Source of the DNA: Tahibacter harae
GTDB lineage: Bacteria > Pseudomonadota > Gammaproteobacteria > Xanthomonadales > Rhodanobacteraceae
Reading direction: 5' to 3'
Length of the DNA: 64,000 bases
Assembly (NCBI RefSeq): GCF_024437735.1
Contig: NZ_JANFQO010000010.1
Span: 62,001-126,000 of the forward strand
In this document: piece by piece, positions 1 to 7,397 of the stretch
Numbering within the stretch: the stretch's first letter is position 1
Layout: the number at the start of each line of letters is the position of its first letter
Program-made: the position numbers and the translations under genes
The notes under the pieces: model-generated
What the model was told of the DNA's origin: nothing
Seen by the model: only the letters and a program-made list of their open reading frames with translations
Database searches by the model: none

Positions 1-158
1 TCTCCGTTACCGAACGCTGAGCCGCAGCAGCAGCGACGGCGCTGTTTCCGCGGCATTCCTGCCGCAGCGGAGCAGGCCATCCGACAGGCGAAAGCCGGCC
101 GTGGAACCTCGCCGCGGAAACAGGGAAACTTCCGCCGCCTTTCTCGCCGAGAATCTGC

Positions 159-1598
159 GTGTCCATCCGACGTCACGGCTTTTTCCTGCTCTGCCTGCTC
201 GCCAGCGTTCCCTTCGCCGCCGCCGCCGCGGCAGATGAGACGGCCGCGCGGCTGGCGCAGCAAGTACAGGCCAATCAGCAGCGCTACGGCATCGTCGGCC
301 AGGCTGTCGCGATCAGCCACAACGGGCGCGAACTGTTCCGCGCCGTCGCCGGCCTTGCCGATGCGCAGAGCGGCCGGCCGGTCAGGGCCGACGACATCTT
401 CCCGGTGTTTTCGCTGAGCAAGCTCTTCGTCAGCACACTGGTCATGCAACTGGTCGAACAGGGCAAGGTCGGGCTGGATCAGCCGGCCGGCCGCTATCTG
501 CCGGACCTGCCGCAGCGCTGGCACGCGATCACGCTGCGGCAGCTGCTCGATCACAGCTCAGGGCTTCCGGAGTATTTCGACGACGCGCAGATGGCCGGCA
601 CCGCGCAGGCCAACGCCTCATTTGCGGCCGGCCTGCCGGCCGTGTACGCGCAGCTGGCGGACAAGCCGCTCGTATTCCCCGCCGGCAGCCAGACGCGCTA
701 TACCCAGACCAATTACCTGGTACTCGCGCACCTGCTGGAGACGCACTACGGCAAGCCCTACCCCGCCATCGCCGCCGAGCGCATCATCAAGCGGCTGCGG
801 CTCAGGCACACCTATCTGGGTGACGAGACGCTGCCGCAACAGGGCGTGGTCACCGCCTACCTGAGCAGCAACGGCCAGCTGCAGCGGCAGCCGGATATCG
901 CCTGGCCGCGCTATGCGCTGGGTCATGCGGGGCTGTACATGAGTCTCGGCGATCTGACGGCCTTCCTGCAGGCGGTGCGCAGCGGCACGCTGGTTTCCAA
1001 GGCCACGCTGCAGCAGCTGTGGCAGCCGCAGACCCTGGCCAACGGCCAGACCGGCTGGTTCGCCACCGGCTGGGAGGTCGGCGAAAGCGGCGGATACCGC
1101 ATGGCCGGCCATGACGGCGGCGCGCGGGTGCGGGTGCGCCTCCTGTTCAAGGACACGCTGGACGGCGACAGCTACAGCGTGATTTATCTGACCAATGGCA
1201 GCCGCCGCGGTGTCTGGTCGCGCACCCTGGTGGACAGTCTGCTCGCCGCCGCGGCGCCGCAGCAGTTCCGTGCCGAGGCGCTGTCCGAGCAATTGATCCG
1301 CTTTGCGCTGCAGGCACCCGACGACACGGCGGTGCAGCAGTTCGCCGGCGCGCTGCGCGCGGGCGGCGGCTTGCAGGGGCCCGCGCTGGAGCGGGCCGTC
1401 AACAACAGCGGCTACGCGATCCGTTCCAATTTCGGCGTCGACCCTGCCCTGCCCGTCTTCCGCGTCAATACCCTGCTGTTTCCGGCATCGGCCAATACCT
1501 GGGACAGCCTGGCCGAAGCGTATGCGGCCAAGGGCGATACCGCCCGCGCCGCAGCGGCTCGCGCGACGATGAGTGCGCTTTCCGGCGGCCGCCGTTGA
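159..1598 (+). CDS. Exported serine hydrolase, class C beta-lactamase/penicillin-binding-protein fold
   Basis: A 479-residue protein that starts at GTG. It opens with basic residues, a hydrophobic core and an Ala-rich cleavage region (about residues 1-25), so it is probably exported to the periplasm. The beta-lactamase-related catalytic signature is visible: SLSK (SxxK nucleophile and base, about residue 87), YTQTNY in the position of the usual YSN box, and GHDGG near residue 310 for the H/KxG box. After the catalytic domain a tail of about 100 residues ends in a helical TPR-like segment (SLAEAYAAKGDTARA). Such tailed members are usually esterases or peptidases of unknown substrate rather than true beta-lactamases. 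The substrate cannot be told from sequence. It stands alone, and the arsenic operon begins about 120 bp downstream with its own promoter. Confidence 0.85.
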   Translation: MSIRRHGFFLLCLLASVPFAAAAAADETAARLAQQVQANQQRYGIVGQAVAISHNGRELFRAVAGLADAQSGRPVRADDIFPVFSLSKLFVSTLVMQLVEQGKVGLDQPAGRYLPDLPQRWHAITLRQLLDHSSGLPEYFDDAQMAGTAQANASFAAGLPAVYAQLADKPLVFPAGSQTRYTQTNYLVLAHLLETHYGKPYPAIAAERIIKRLRLRHTYLGDETLPQQGVVTAYLSSNGQLQRQPDIAWPRYALGHAGLYMSLGDLTAFLQAVRSGTLVSKATLQQLWQPQTLANGQTGWFATGWEVGESGGYRMAGHDGGARVRVRLLFKDTLDGDSYSVIYLTNGSRRGVWSRTLVDSLLAAAAPQQFRAEALSEQLIRFALQAPDDTAVQQFAGALRAGGGLQGPALERAVNNSGYAIRSNFGVDPALPVFRVNTLLFPASANTWDSLAEAYAAKGDTARAAAARATMSALSGGRR

Positions 1599-1681
1599 AC
1601 GCGGTACGCCGCGAACAGGCAGGCGCCGCGTTCGCCGGACTGGCGCCTTGACGGCCGCCCTGGCGAAACGCCACCCGCGAC

Positions 1682-1724
1682 TTGCACCGGCCGCGGCAGC
1701 GGGCATATAGTTGTCACATGCAAC
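1682..1724 (+). promoter_or_regulatory. Promoter and MarR-type operator of the marR-like gene, probably leaderless
   Basis: TTGCAC (1682-1687) and TATAGT (1706-1711) are spaced 18 bp apart and make a good sigma-70 promoter. The predicted start point falls at about 1718, on the ATG itself, so the transcript would be leaderless; no Shine-Dalgarno sequence is visible. The interrupted palindrome GTTGTCACATGCAAC (1710-1724) overlaps the -10 box and the start codon. The same site occurs in reverse orientation at 2273-2287, so it is a likely binding site of the encoded regulator. Confidence 0.6.
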
Positions 1725-2254
1725 CTAAATCCTCCTCCGCGCGTTCGCCCCAGGCCGAGCTGCTGGCCGATGCCACCGCCCTGCATGCCGCGGTTTCGGA
1801 TCTGGTGCGCATCTATCAGTTCCGCGATCGCGACAAGATCTGTTGCTACGACATTTCCGTTACCCAGTGCTATGCGCTGGAAGCCCTGGCGGGGCGGGGC
1901 CCCATGCGCAGCCAGGCGCTGGCGGAACTGCTGCTGCTGGACAAGAGCACGACTACGCGCGTGGTCGACGCGCTCGAACGCAAAGGCTATGTGGAACGCC
2001 GCGCCGACGCGGCCGATGCGCGCGCGCTGTCGCTGCAGATCACCCGCAAGGGCCGCACGCTGTACGAAACCATCAACCGCGAGCTGATCGCCCAGCAGGC
2101 CGAGATCGTCGCCGGTTTCGACCGCGAAGCCTGCGCGATGGCGACCGAGGTGATCCGGCGGCTGGCCCGGGCGGCCGAGGCGCGCTTCGTTTCCGGAATC
2201 AGTGTCGGCGACTGCGCCCCGGGCACGGGCTGCAGTCCCAGACGCCGCGACTGA
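1718..2254 (+). CDS. MarR-family transcriptional regulator
   Basis: A 178-residue winged-helix protein. The helix-turn-helix region MRSQALAELLLLDKSTTTRVVDALERKGYVERR and the following wing with DARALSLQITRKG are typical of MarR, where Asp and Arg of the wing contact DNA. The start at ATG 1718 is preferred because it sits directly behind a good promoter; an in-frame start 36 bases upstream would lie between the -35 and -10 boxes. It is the first gene of the arsenic-associated plus-strand set, and a matching inverted repeat lies in front of both this gene and the next transcription unit, so it probably represses itself and the ars genes. The ligand is unknown. C56 and one further Cys (in ...DCAPGTGCS near the end) might sense arsenicals, but this is inference. 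Confidence 0.85.
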   Translation: MQPKSSSARSPQAELLADATALHAAVSDLVRIYQFRDRDKICCYDISVTQCYALEALAGRGPMRSQALAELLLLDKSTTTRVVDALERKGYVERRADAADARALSLQITRKGRTLYETINRELIAQQAEIVAGFDREACAMATEVIRRLARAAEARFVSGISVGDCAPGTGCSPRRRD

Positions 2255-2268
2255 TATTTTTTTGTCCC

Positions 2269-2287
2269 TATAGTTGCAACTGACAAC
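2269..2287 (+). promoter_or_regulatory. -10 box and MarR-type operator before the acetyltransferase gene
   Basis: TATAGT (2269-2274) overlaps GTTGCAACTGACAAC (2273-2287). The reverse complement of the latter, GTTGTCAGTTGCAAC, matches the operator at 1710-1724 in 13 of 15 positions. Both sites share the leading TATAGTTG. The ATG at 2293 follows within about 12 nt of the predicted start point and no ribosome binding site is visible, so this transcript is also nearly leaderless. Confidence 0.6.
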
Positions 2288-2292
2288 ATACC

Positions 2293-2826
2293 ATGCCAAC
2301 TTCCATCCATATCAGAACCGCCGGCGTCGCCGATGCGCCGGCCGTCGCGGCGATCCACAACCAGGGCATCGCCGAGCGCTCGTCCACCTTCGAGACCACG
2401 CCACGCACGGTTGCCGAACTGGAAGCACGCCTGCGCGATACGCACTACCCCGTGCTGGTGGCCGTCGACGCCGACGGTCAGGTCGTCGGCTGGGCGGGAC
2501 TGAGCAGCTACCGGCCGCGCGCCTGCTATGCCGGCATCGCCGAATTCTCGATCTATCTGGACCGCGCCGCGCGCGGCCGCGGCATAGGCCGCACGCTGCT
2601 TGCAGCCCTGATCGACACCGCCGCCGCGCGCGGATTCAGCAAGCTGGTCTCACGCATCTTCCCCGACAACAGCGCGAGCCGCCGCCTCTGCGCGGCCTGC
2701 GGCTTCCGCGAAGTCGGCGTCTACGAAAAGCACGGCCGGCTCGACGGCCGCTGGCTGGACGTGGTGATCGTCGAACGCCTCATTCCCGCCAACCTTGCCG
2801 GCGCTGCCGCCGGCGCTTCCTGCTGA
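2293..2826 (+). CDS. GNAT N-acetyltransferase, ArsN1/phosphinothricin-acetyltransferase family
   Basis: A 177-residue GNAT enzyme. It begins IRTAGVADAPAVAAIHNQGI and contains ERSSTFETTPRT, the substrate-binding segment typical of phosphinothricin-type acetyltransferases. The acetyl-CoA loop RGRGIGRTLLAAL (motif A) comes next, followed by NSASRRLCAACGFREVGVYEKHG. In this family ArsN1 enzymes N-acetylate the organoarsenical antibiotic arsinothricin, while Pat/Bar enzymes acetylate the glutamate analogue phosphinothricin. The neighbouring arsR, arsC, aqpS and ArsO-like genes favour an ArsN1 role, which is inference. The stop lies 14 bp before the next start, so the genes are probably co-transcribed. 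Confidence 0.8.
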   Translation: MPTSIHIRTAGVADAPAVAAIHNQGIAERSSTFETTPRTVAELEARLRDTHYPVLVAVDADGQVVGWAGLSSYRPRACYAGIAEFSIYLDRAARGRGIGRTLLAALIDTAAARGFSKLVSRIFPDNSASRRLCAACGFREVGVYEKHGRLDGRWLDVVIVERLIPANLAGAAAGASC

Positions 2827-2840
2827 CAGCGAGGTTCCTC

Positions 2841-4289
2841 ATGACTGCTCAATTGCCCGTCGTCGTCATCGGTGCCGGCCCGGTCGGCCTGGCCGCCGCT
2901 GCCCATCTGCTGGCCCGCGGCCTGGTGCCGCTGGTGCTGGAAGCAGGCCCGGAAGCCGGCGCCGCCATCCGCCGCTGGGCGCATGTGCGCCTGTTTTCGC
3001 CGTGGGAATTCAATGTGGACCGCACCGCGGCCGCGCTGCTCCAGGCACAGGGCTGGCAACCGCCCGATGCCACCCATTTCCCGACCGGCCGCGAACTCAT
3101 CGAACACTATCTGCAGCCGCTCGCCGCGACGCCGGCGATTGCCGCGCAGCTGCGTCTGGGCGCGCGGGTCGTCGCCGTCACCCGGCAGCGCCGCGACCGC
3201 ATGAAGAATACACAGCGCGAGCACGCTTCCTATGTCGTGCGCTACGAACAGGACGGCACGGAACATGAAGTGCTTGCGCAGGCCGTGATCGATGCCTCCG
3301 GCACCCTGGACCGGCCCAACCCGGTCGGTGCCGCCGGAATACCCGCGTTGGGCGAACGCGCGGCCCAGGCGCAGATCGCCTACGGCATACCGGATGTCGC
3401 CGGCAGCGAGCGGTCCCGCTATGCCGGCCGGCGTGTACTCGTGGTAGGCAGCGGGCATTCGGCGCTGAACGTCCTGGCCGATCTGTCCCGCCTCGCGCGG
3501 GACGGCAGCGGCACGCAGATCCATTGGGCGATCCGGCGTCCGTCCCTGCGCCGCGTGCTGGGCGGCGGCGAGAACGATCAGCTCAAGGAGCGCGGCCGGC
3601 TGGGATCGCGCATAGGCCGGCTGATCGACGCCGGCATCATCGCCGTCCACACCGGAACCCACCTCGACCGGATCGCGCGCACGGCGCAGGGCTGGGTCGC
3701 CAGCGGCGATGGCAAGACGCTGCCGCCGGTCGACGAGATCGTCGCGGCGACCGGCTTCCGGCCGGATCTCGGTTTCCTCGACGAAGTCCGCCTCGATCTG
3801 GATCCGGGCACCCAGGCGCCGCGCGCGCTGGCGCCGCTGATCGATCCCAACCTGCATAGCTGCGGCTCGGTGCCGCCGCACGGTGCGACTGAACTGCAGC
3901 AGCCGGATGCCAACCTCTACCTCGTCGGCATGAAGAGCTACGGCCGCGCGCCGACCTTCCTGCTGCTCACCGGCTATGAACAAGTGCGCTCCGTCGCCGC
4001 GGCGATCGCCGGCGACTGGGAAGCGGCGCGGCGCGTCGAACTGGTGCTGCCGGAGACCGGCGTGTGCAATACGCAGTTCAGCGACGAGGAAATTCCCGCC
4101 GCCCCGTCCGCATGCTGCGGCGGCCCGGCGCCGGCCCAGGCCGATGCCTGCTGCCGCGCCGATGCCGAGGCCAAAGCGGAAGGCACCGGCGGCTGCGGCT
4201 GTGGGCCTGCAACGGACGAAGTTCCCGCACCGGCGATCGGTGCCGCAACGGTCCGCCGCAGCGCGTGCTGCGATCCGGCGCGCCCGTGA
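2841..4289 (+). CDS. ArsO-like FAD/NAD(P)-binding flavoprotein monooxygenase with Cys-rich tail
   Basis: A 482-residue flavoprotein. An N-terminal FAD dinucleotide fold (VVVIGAGPVGLAAAAHL, about residues 6-22) is followed by a second Rossmann motif VLVVGSGHSALNVLADL (about 197-213) for NADPH. The ATGFRPDLGFL motif (about residue 305) is typical of class B-like flavin monooxygenases and thioredoxin-reductase-like proteins. Related proteins in ars operons are called ArsO; their reaction is not settled. The last 75 residues hold nine cysteines, mostly in CC or CGC pairs (SACCGG, DACCRA, GGCGCGP, SACCDP), a plausible As(III)- or metal-binding tail. The ATG at 2841 follows a GCGAGG-type ribosome binding site. 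The next gene starts inside its stop codon region (GTGA overlap), showing translational coupling. Confidence 0.8.
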   Translation: MTAQLPVVVIGAGPVGLAAAAHLLARGLVPLVLEAGPEAGAAIRRWAHVRLFSPWEFNVDRTAAALLQAQGWQPPDATHFPTGRELIEHYLQPLAATPAIAAQLRLGARVVAVTRQRRDRMKNTQREHASYVVRYEQDGTEHEVLAQAVIDASGTLDRPNPVGAAGIPALGERAAQAQIAYGIPDVAGSERSRYAGRRVLVVGSGHSALNVLADLSRLARDGSGTQIHWAIRRPSLRRVLGGGENDQLKERGRLGSRIGRLIDAGIIAVHTGTHLDRIARTAQGWVASGDGKTLPPVDEIVAATGFRPDLGFLDEVRLDLDPGTQAPRALAPLIDPNLHSCGSVPPHGATELQQPDANLYLVGMKSYGRAPTFLLLTGYEQVRSVAAAIAGDWEAARRVELVLPETGVCNTQFSDEEIPAAPSACCGGPAPAQADACCRADAEAKAEGTGGCGCGPATDEVPAPAIGAATVRRSACCDPARP

Positions 4290-5233
4290 GCAGCGGCAGA
4301 TCCCGCCTGTGCCCTTGTCTCGTCGCCGGCTTGCAGCGCCTGAGTTTTCCGTTTCTGTTCGGCGGCGCGGGCTCCGCCGCCGCAGGGGCGTATACGCCGG
4401 CGAACAGCGGCTGGCTGATGCCCTTGGTCGTGGTCGCAGTCGGTTTGCTCACCTATGCCCTGGAACGTCTGCTGCCGTACGCGCCGGCCTGGAACAACGG
4501 CACCGGAACGCGATCCGATGCGGGCCATCTGGCCGCCACCGCGGTCTTTGCGCACCTGGGCGAGTCGCTCGCCTGGTCCGCCGCCGTCGCGATCGCCGGC
4601 ACGCTGCCGTTCTCGCAAGGGGTCTGGCCGCGGGACTGGCCGCTGCCCGCGCAGATCGTGCTGGCGCTCGCGGTCGGCGACTTCCTGCCCTACCTCTACC
4701 ACCGCGCCAGCCATGAAACGCAGGGGTTCCTCTGGCGCGTACATGCGATCCATCACGCGCCCGAGCGCCTCTACACGCTGAATTTCGCGCGGTTCCATCC
4801 GCTCAATGCCGCCCTGACGGCCGGGCTGACGCTGTTGCCGCTCGCCGCACTGGGCGCCGGGCCATTCGTGCTGTTCGTGGCCGGCGTCCTGCACAACGTG
4901 CACGGCGTACTGAGCCACGCGAATGTGGATTTCCGGCTGGGGCCCTTGAATGCCGTCTTCAGCATGGCCGAGCTGCACCGCTGGCATCATGCGCGTGATC
5001 CGCGCCTGGCCAACGGCAATTACAGTGCAACGCTGACCGTATGGGACTGGCTGTTCCGCACACGCCGCAATCCCGGCCGCGGCGTGGCGCGCGACGGTGT
5101 CGGGCTGTGGCACGGCAGCGCGCTGCCGCCGCGCCTGTTGCAGCAATGGATCTACCCGTTTGCGCAATTGCGCCTGCGGCGTGCGCAGCACCGCCGGCCG
5201 CCGCGACGCTGGCGCTGCTGCCAGCCGGCCTAG
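4286..5233 (+). CDS. Fatty acid hydroxylase/sterol desaturase family membrane protein
   Basis: A 315-residue polytopic membrane protein. The GTG start at 4286 overlaps the preceding stop by 4 bases. Four or more hydrophobic segments frame the eight-His di-iron signature of the FA_hydroxylase superfamily: HRASH (about residue 142), HAIHH (about 155) and HRWHH (about 237), with a further HNVHG in between. Members hydroxylate or desaturate lipids, sterols or alkylglycerols with O2 in the membrane. The protein lies in the same overlapping unit as the ArsN1- and ArsO-like genes, so a role tied to arsenic (lipid remodelling or an arsenolipid) is possible but unproven. The tail is very Arg-rich. Its TAG stop shares the palindrome CTAG with the stop of the converging aqpS gene. 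Confidence 0.8.
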   Translation: MSSGRSRLCPCLVAGLQRLSFPFLFGGAGSAAAGAYTPANSGWLMPLVVVAVGLLTYALERLLPYAPAWNNGTGTRSDAGHLAATAVFAHLGESLAWSAAVAIAGTLPFSQGVWPRDWPLPAQIVLALAVGDFLPYLYHRASHETQGFLWRVHAIHHAPERLYTLNFARFHPLNAALTAGLTLLPLAALGAGPFVLFVAGVLHNVHGVLSHANVDFRLGPLNAVFSMAELHRWHHARDPRLANGNYSATLTVWDWLFRTRRNPGRGVARDGVGLWHGSALPPRLLQQWIYPFAQLRLRRAQHRRPPRRWRCCQPA

Positions 5234-5910
5234 CGGCGCTCCGGTGCGCGCGCTGGCGCAAACAGCCAGCCGCCCAGCCCTAGGCCGAGGGCCGCACCGG
5301 CGCACTGGGCCAGGACGAAGCCCGGCACGTCCGCCGGGCGGATGCCGGCAAAGGTATCGGTGAGGCAGCGGGCCAGCGTGATCGCCGGATTGGCAAAGGA
5401 AGTCGACGCGGTGAACCAGTACGCCGCGCCGATCCAGGCGGCCACCAGCCAGGGCGCATCGGCGCTGCGCCGATGGCCGATCACGACGGACAGCAGGCCG
5501 AAGCTCGCCACCGCCTCGGCCAGCCATTGCGCCGGCCCGGTGCGGACATGGGCCGAGGTCTGCAGCAGCGGCAGTTCGAACATGGCATGCGCGAGTACGG
5601 CACCGGCGCAGCAGCCGGCGGCCTGCAGTGCGATGTAGACCGCACTGTCGCCGATGGCAAGCCGCCGGCGCAGCACCGCGACGGCGGAAACCAGCGGATT
5701 GAAATGCGCGCCGCTGACCGGCCCCAGCAACGCGATCAGCACCACCAGCACGGCGACTGTCGCGGCGGTATTGGCCAGCAGTGCGACGGCCAGGTTTCCG
5801 CCGGCAAGGCGCTCGGCCATGATGCCCGAGCCGATGACGGTCGCTGCCAGCAGCGCCGATCCCAGGGCTTCGGCCGCGCCGCGGCGCGCCAGCGAAGGCT
5901 GCGTGTGCAT
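5230..5910 (-). CDS. aqpS: Aquaglyceroporin/MIP channel, AqpS-type, probable arsenite channel
   Basis: A 226-residue six-helix channel protein of the MIP family. The two pore half-helices carry GAHFNPLVSA (NPL in place of the first NPA) and SFANPAITLAR (the second NPA), the pattern seen in AqpS-like channels of ars operons. In Sinorhizobium, AqpS lets As(III), made inside the cell by ArsC, leak out and replaces an ArsB or Acr3 pump. No such pump is present here, which supports the same role. The start ATG at 5910 lies 5 bp after the arsC stop, so the order is arsR-arsC-aqpS in one operon. Confidence 0.85.
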   Translation of the reverse strand: MHTQPSLARRGAAEALGSALLAATVIGSGIMAERLAGGNLAVALLANTAATVAVLVVLIALLGPVSGAHFNPLVSAVAVLRRRLAIGDSAVYIALQAAGCCAGAVLAHAMFELPLLQTSAHVRTGPAQWLAEAVASFGLLSVVIGHRRSADAPWLVAAWIGAAYWFTASTSFANPAITLARCLTDTFAGIRPADVPGFVLAQCAGAALGLGLGGWLFAPARAPERR

Positions 5911-5915
5911 CGGGC

Positions 5916-6410
5916 TCAGGCCTTGCCGATGTCGCGCAGGCGGTCGTGCAGCGCCATGCGGTCCAGCGCAGCGAACGGCAGGCTGGTGAACAGCTCTATG
6001 CGCCGCTGCAGCGTGGTGAAGGCTTCGCGGAAGGCATTGGCTTTCTCCTGCCCGGTGCCCTCGACCGCTGCCGGATCGGGCACGCCCCAGTGCGCGGTAA
6101 CGGGCTGGCCCGGCCACACCGGACACGCTTCGCCGGCGGCGTTGCCGCAGACGGTAAACACGAAATCCAGCGCCGGCGCGCCAGGCTGCTCGAACTCGTC
6201 CCAGCTTTTGCTGCGCAGGCCATCCGTCGCGATTCCCAGGCGCTGCAGCAGCGCGAGCGCGTGGGGATTGACTGCGCCGGCAGGATGGCTGCCGGCGCTG
6301 AAAGCGCGGAAACGGTCCTTGCCTATGTGCCTGAGGATGGCCTCGGCCAGGATGCTGCGGGCCGAATTGCCCGTGCACAGGAACAGGACGTTGAACACGC
6401 GATCGGTCAT
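5916..6410 (-). CDS. arsC: Arsenate reductase, low-molecular-weight phosphatase family
   Basis: A 164-residue cytoplasmic enzyme that reduces As(V) to As(III). The N-terminal P-loop LFLCTGNSARS (C-x5-R, nucleophilic Cys12) and the later FTVCGNAAGEACPVWPG segment supply the Cys triad typical of the thioredoxin-linked LMW-PTPase class of ArsC. HWGVPDPA provides the conserved DP loop. The length is somewhat above the usual 130-140 residues, as is common in proteobacterial members. The start ATG overlaps the arsR stop by 4 bases (ATGA), so translation is coupled. Confidence 0.9.
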   Translation of the reverse strand: MTDRVFNVLFLCTGNSARSILAEAILRHIGKDRFRAFSAGSHPAGAVNPHALALLQRLGIATDGLRSKSWDEFEQPGAPALDFVFTVCGNAAGEACPVWPGQPVTAHWGVPDPAAVEGTGQEKANAFREAFTTLQRRIELFTSLPFAALDRMALHDRLRDIGKA

Positions 6411-6748
6411 GCGGAGGCTCCAGGTTTCTGCCGGCGGGATACCAGCGCAGCGGGTGTGCACGGGCGCCCGCCGCAGCAGTTGTCGGTGAGGAAGGCGACC
6501 AGCGCGTTCATGCGCGCGAAATTGGCCGAGTAATAGATGAAGCGCCCCTGGGGCTGCGCCGACAGCAGATCGGCCTGGCTCAGCGTCTTCAGATGGAAGG
6601 ACAGCGTATTGGCCGGAATACCCAGACGCTCGGCGATCGCCGTCGCCGGCAGGCCTTCGGGACCGGCTTCGACCAGCAAGCGGTAGACGGCCAGCCGGCT
6701 GTCCTGGGCCAGCGCGGCAAGGGCCTGTACGGCGGATTTCGATTCCAT
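6407..6748 (-). CDS. arsR: ArsR-family As(III)-responsive repressor
   Basis: A 113-residue winged-helix repressor. The DNA-recognition region is TAIAERLGIPANTLSFHLKTLSQADLL. The metalloid site is probably the C-terminal TDNCCGGRPC, a CC-x4-C arrangement near residue 90. It resembles the Acidithiobacillus-type ArsR with C-terminal cysteines rather than the ELCVCDL site of E. coli ArsR, which is absent. As(III) binding would release the promoter just upstream and switch on arsR-arsC-aqpS. The ATG at 6748 is preceded by a -10 box at the distance expected for a leaderless message. Confidence 0.9.
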   Translation of the reverse strand: MESKSAVQALAALAQDSRLAVYRLLVEAGPEGLPATAIAERLGIPANTLSFHLKTLSQADLLSAQPQGRFIYYSANFARMNALVAFLTDNCCGGRPCTPAALVSRRQKPGASA

Positions 6749-6754
6749 GGATCC

Positions 6755-6784
6755 AGAATAATCGAATCATGTGACGGATTGAAG
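6755..6784 (-). promoter_or_regulatory. Probable arsR promoter with operator-like repeat
   Basis: On the minus strand CTTCAA (6784-6779) and TATTCT (6760-6755) are 18 bp apart, and the start codon lies 6 bp after the -10 box, as in a leaderless transcript. The spacer contains an imperfect inverted repeat with half-sites TTCAATC and GATTCGA, a likely ArsR operator. The call rests on reading the pattern only. Confidence 0.4.
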
Positions 6785-7186
6785 ACGGATTCCGGGGCCT
6801 CTACTGCGGCGTGCCGCGGCGTCGGCGGTCCCGCGGCGCCATTCGCTGCGCATCCGGACGACAACGCGCTTCGCCGCACGCACGCGCTGTCGCGGCACAC
6901 CCGCACCATTGCGCGCGCAGTTTGCGCAATGCACCGCGACGGCCCGCCCCGCCGCGCGGCAATGCCGAAACGGGCAGTCGCGGCACCGAGAACCTTCTTT
7001 CACCGGCTTTCGCCAGGTTGCAGAAATTGCTGCCGCGACACGCGCTTGCGCCGCCGCAGCGCGCTCGCGGCCGCGCGTGCGCGATGCCGCAGCGCAGCAC
7101 CCGCAGCGGACTGCGCGCAATCGGCGAATTCGGCGAATCACCCCGGCGTGCCGCAGGATTCGGTCAATACATATATATGATAAATC
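6785..7186. other. Intergenic stretch without a convincing gene
   Basis: About 400 bp between arsR and the TonB-receptor leader. Long open frames exist on both strands, but their translations are Arg/Ala-rich and lack any recognisable domain or consistent start. The right end contains an AT-rich island (ACATATATATGATAAA, 7170-7185), unusual in this GC-rich DNA, which is a plausible promoter for the downstream receptor. No tRNA or terminator was seen. Confidence 0.5.
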
Positions 7187-7275
7187 GACGAGCATCCCCG
7201 CCACTGGAAATGCGATCCGCGCGAGCGGCCTGTCGCAACCGTGACCCGGAGGGAAGCCGGGAGCCTGTGTCGCCG
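7187..7275 (+). promoter_or_regulatory. Candidate cobalamin riboswitch in the leader of the TonB receptor
   Basis: CTGTCGCAACCGTGA (7230-7244) is followed after a short stem by GGAAGCCGGGAGCCTGTG (7252-7269). These resemble the conserved core (CTGTCCCGCAACGGTGA) and the B12 box (GAAGCCAGGAGACCTGCC) in order and spacing. CGAC (7187-7190) can pair with GTCG (7269-7272) as a closing stem. The usual 5' GGGAA element is not clear and the B12 box is imperfect, so this may be a divergent, truncated or chance match. About 120 nt separate it from the GTG start at 7398. Confidence 0.35.
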
Positions 7276-7397
7276 GCGCCCTGCGCCGGGCGGCCGGCTG
7301 CGCCAAAGCGCCGCACATCAATTGACGCCGATGTTCTGCAGCACGCGCTGCGGATCGGGCGTCGTCGTCTGCACCAAACCGTCAAGGGGAAAGCTGG

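Noticed and set aside
159-1598. True class C beta-lactamase (resistance gene)
   Set aside because: The YxN box is altered to YTQTNY, the protein has a TPR-like tail, and it is longer than AmpC. The fold is shared with many esterases and peptidases, so antibiotic hydrolysis cannot be claimed.
2274-2840. N-terminal extension of the flavoprotein in the same frame
   Set aside because: The upstream frame overlaps the acetyltransferase gene and gives Arg-rich sequence without similarity. The ATG at 2841 directly precedes the FAD-binding fold and has a ribosome binding site.
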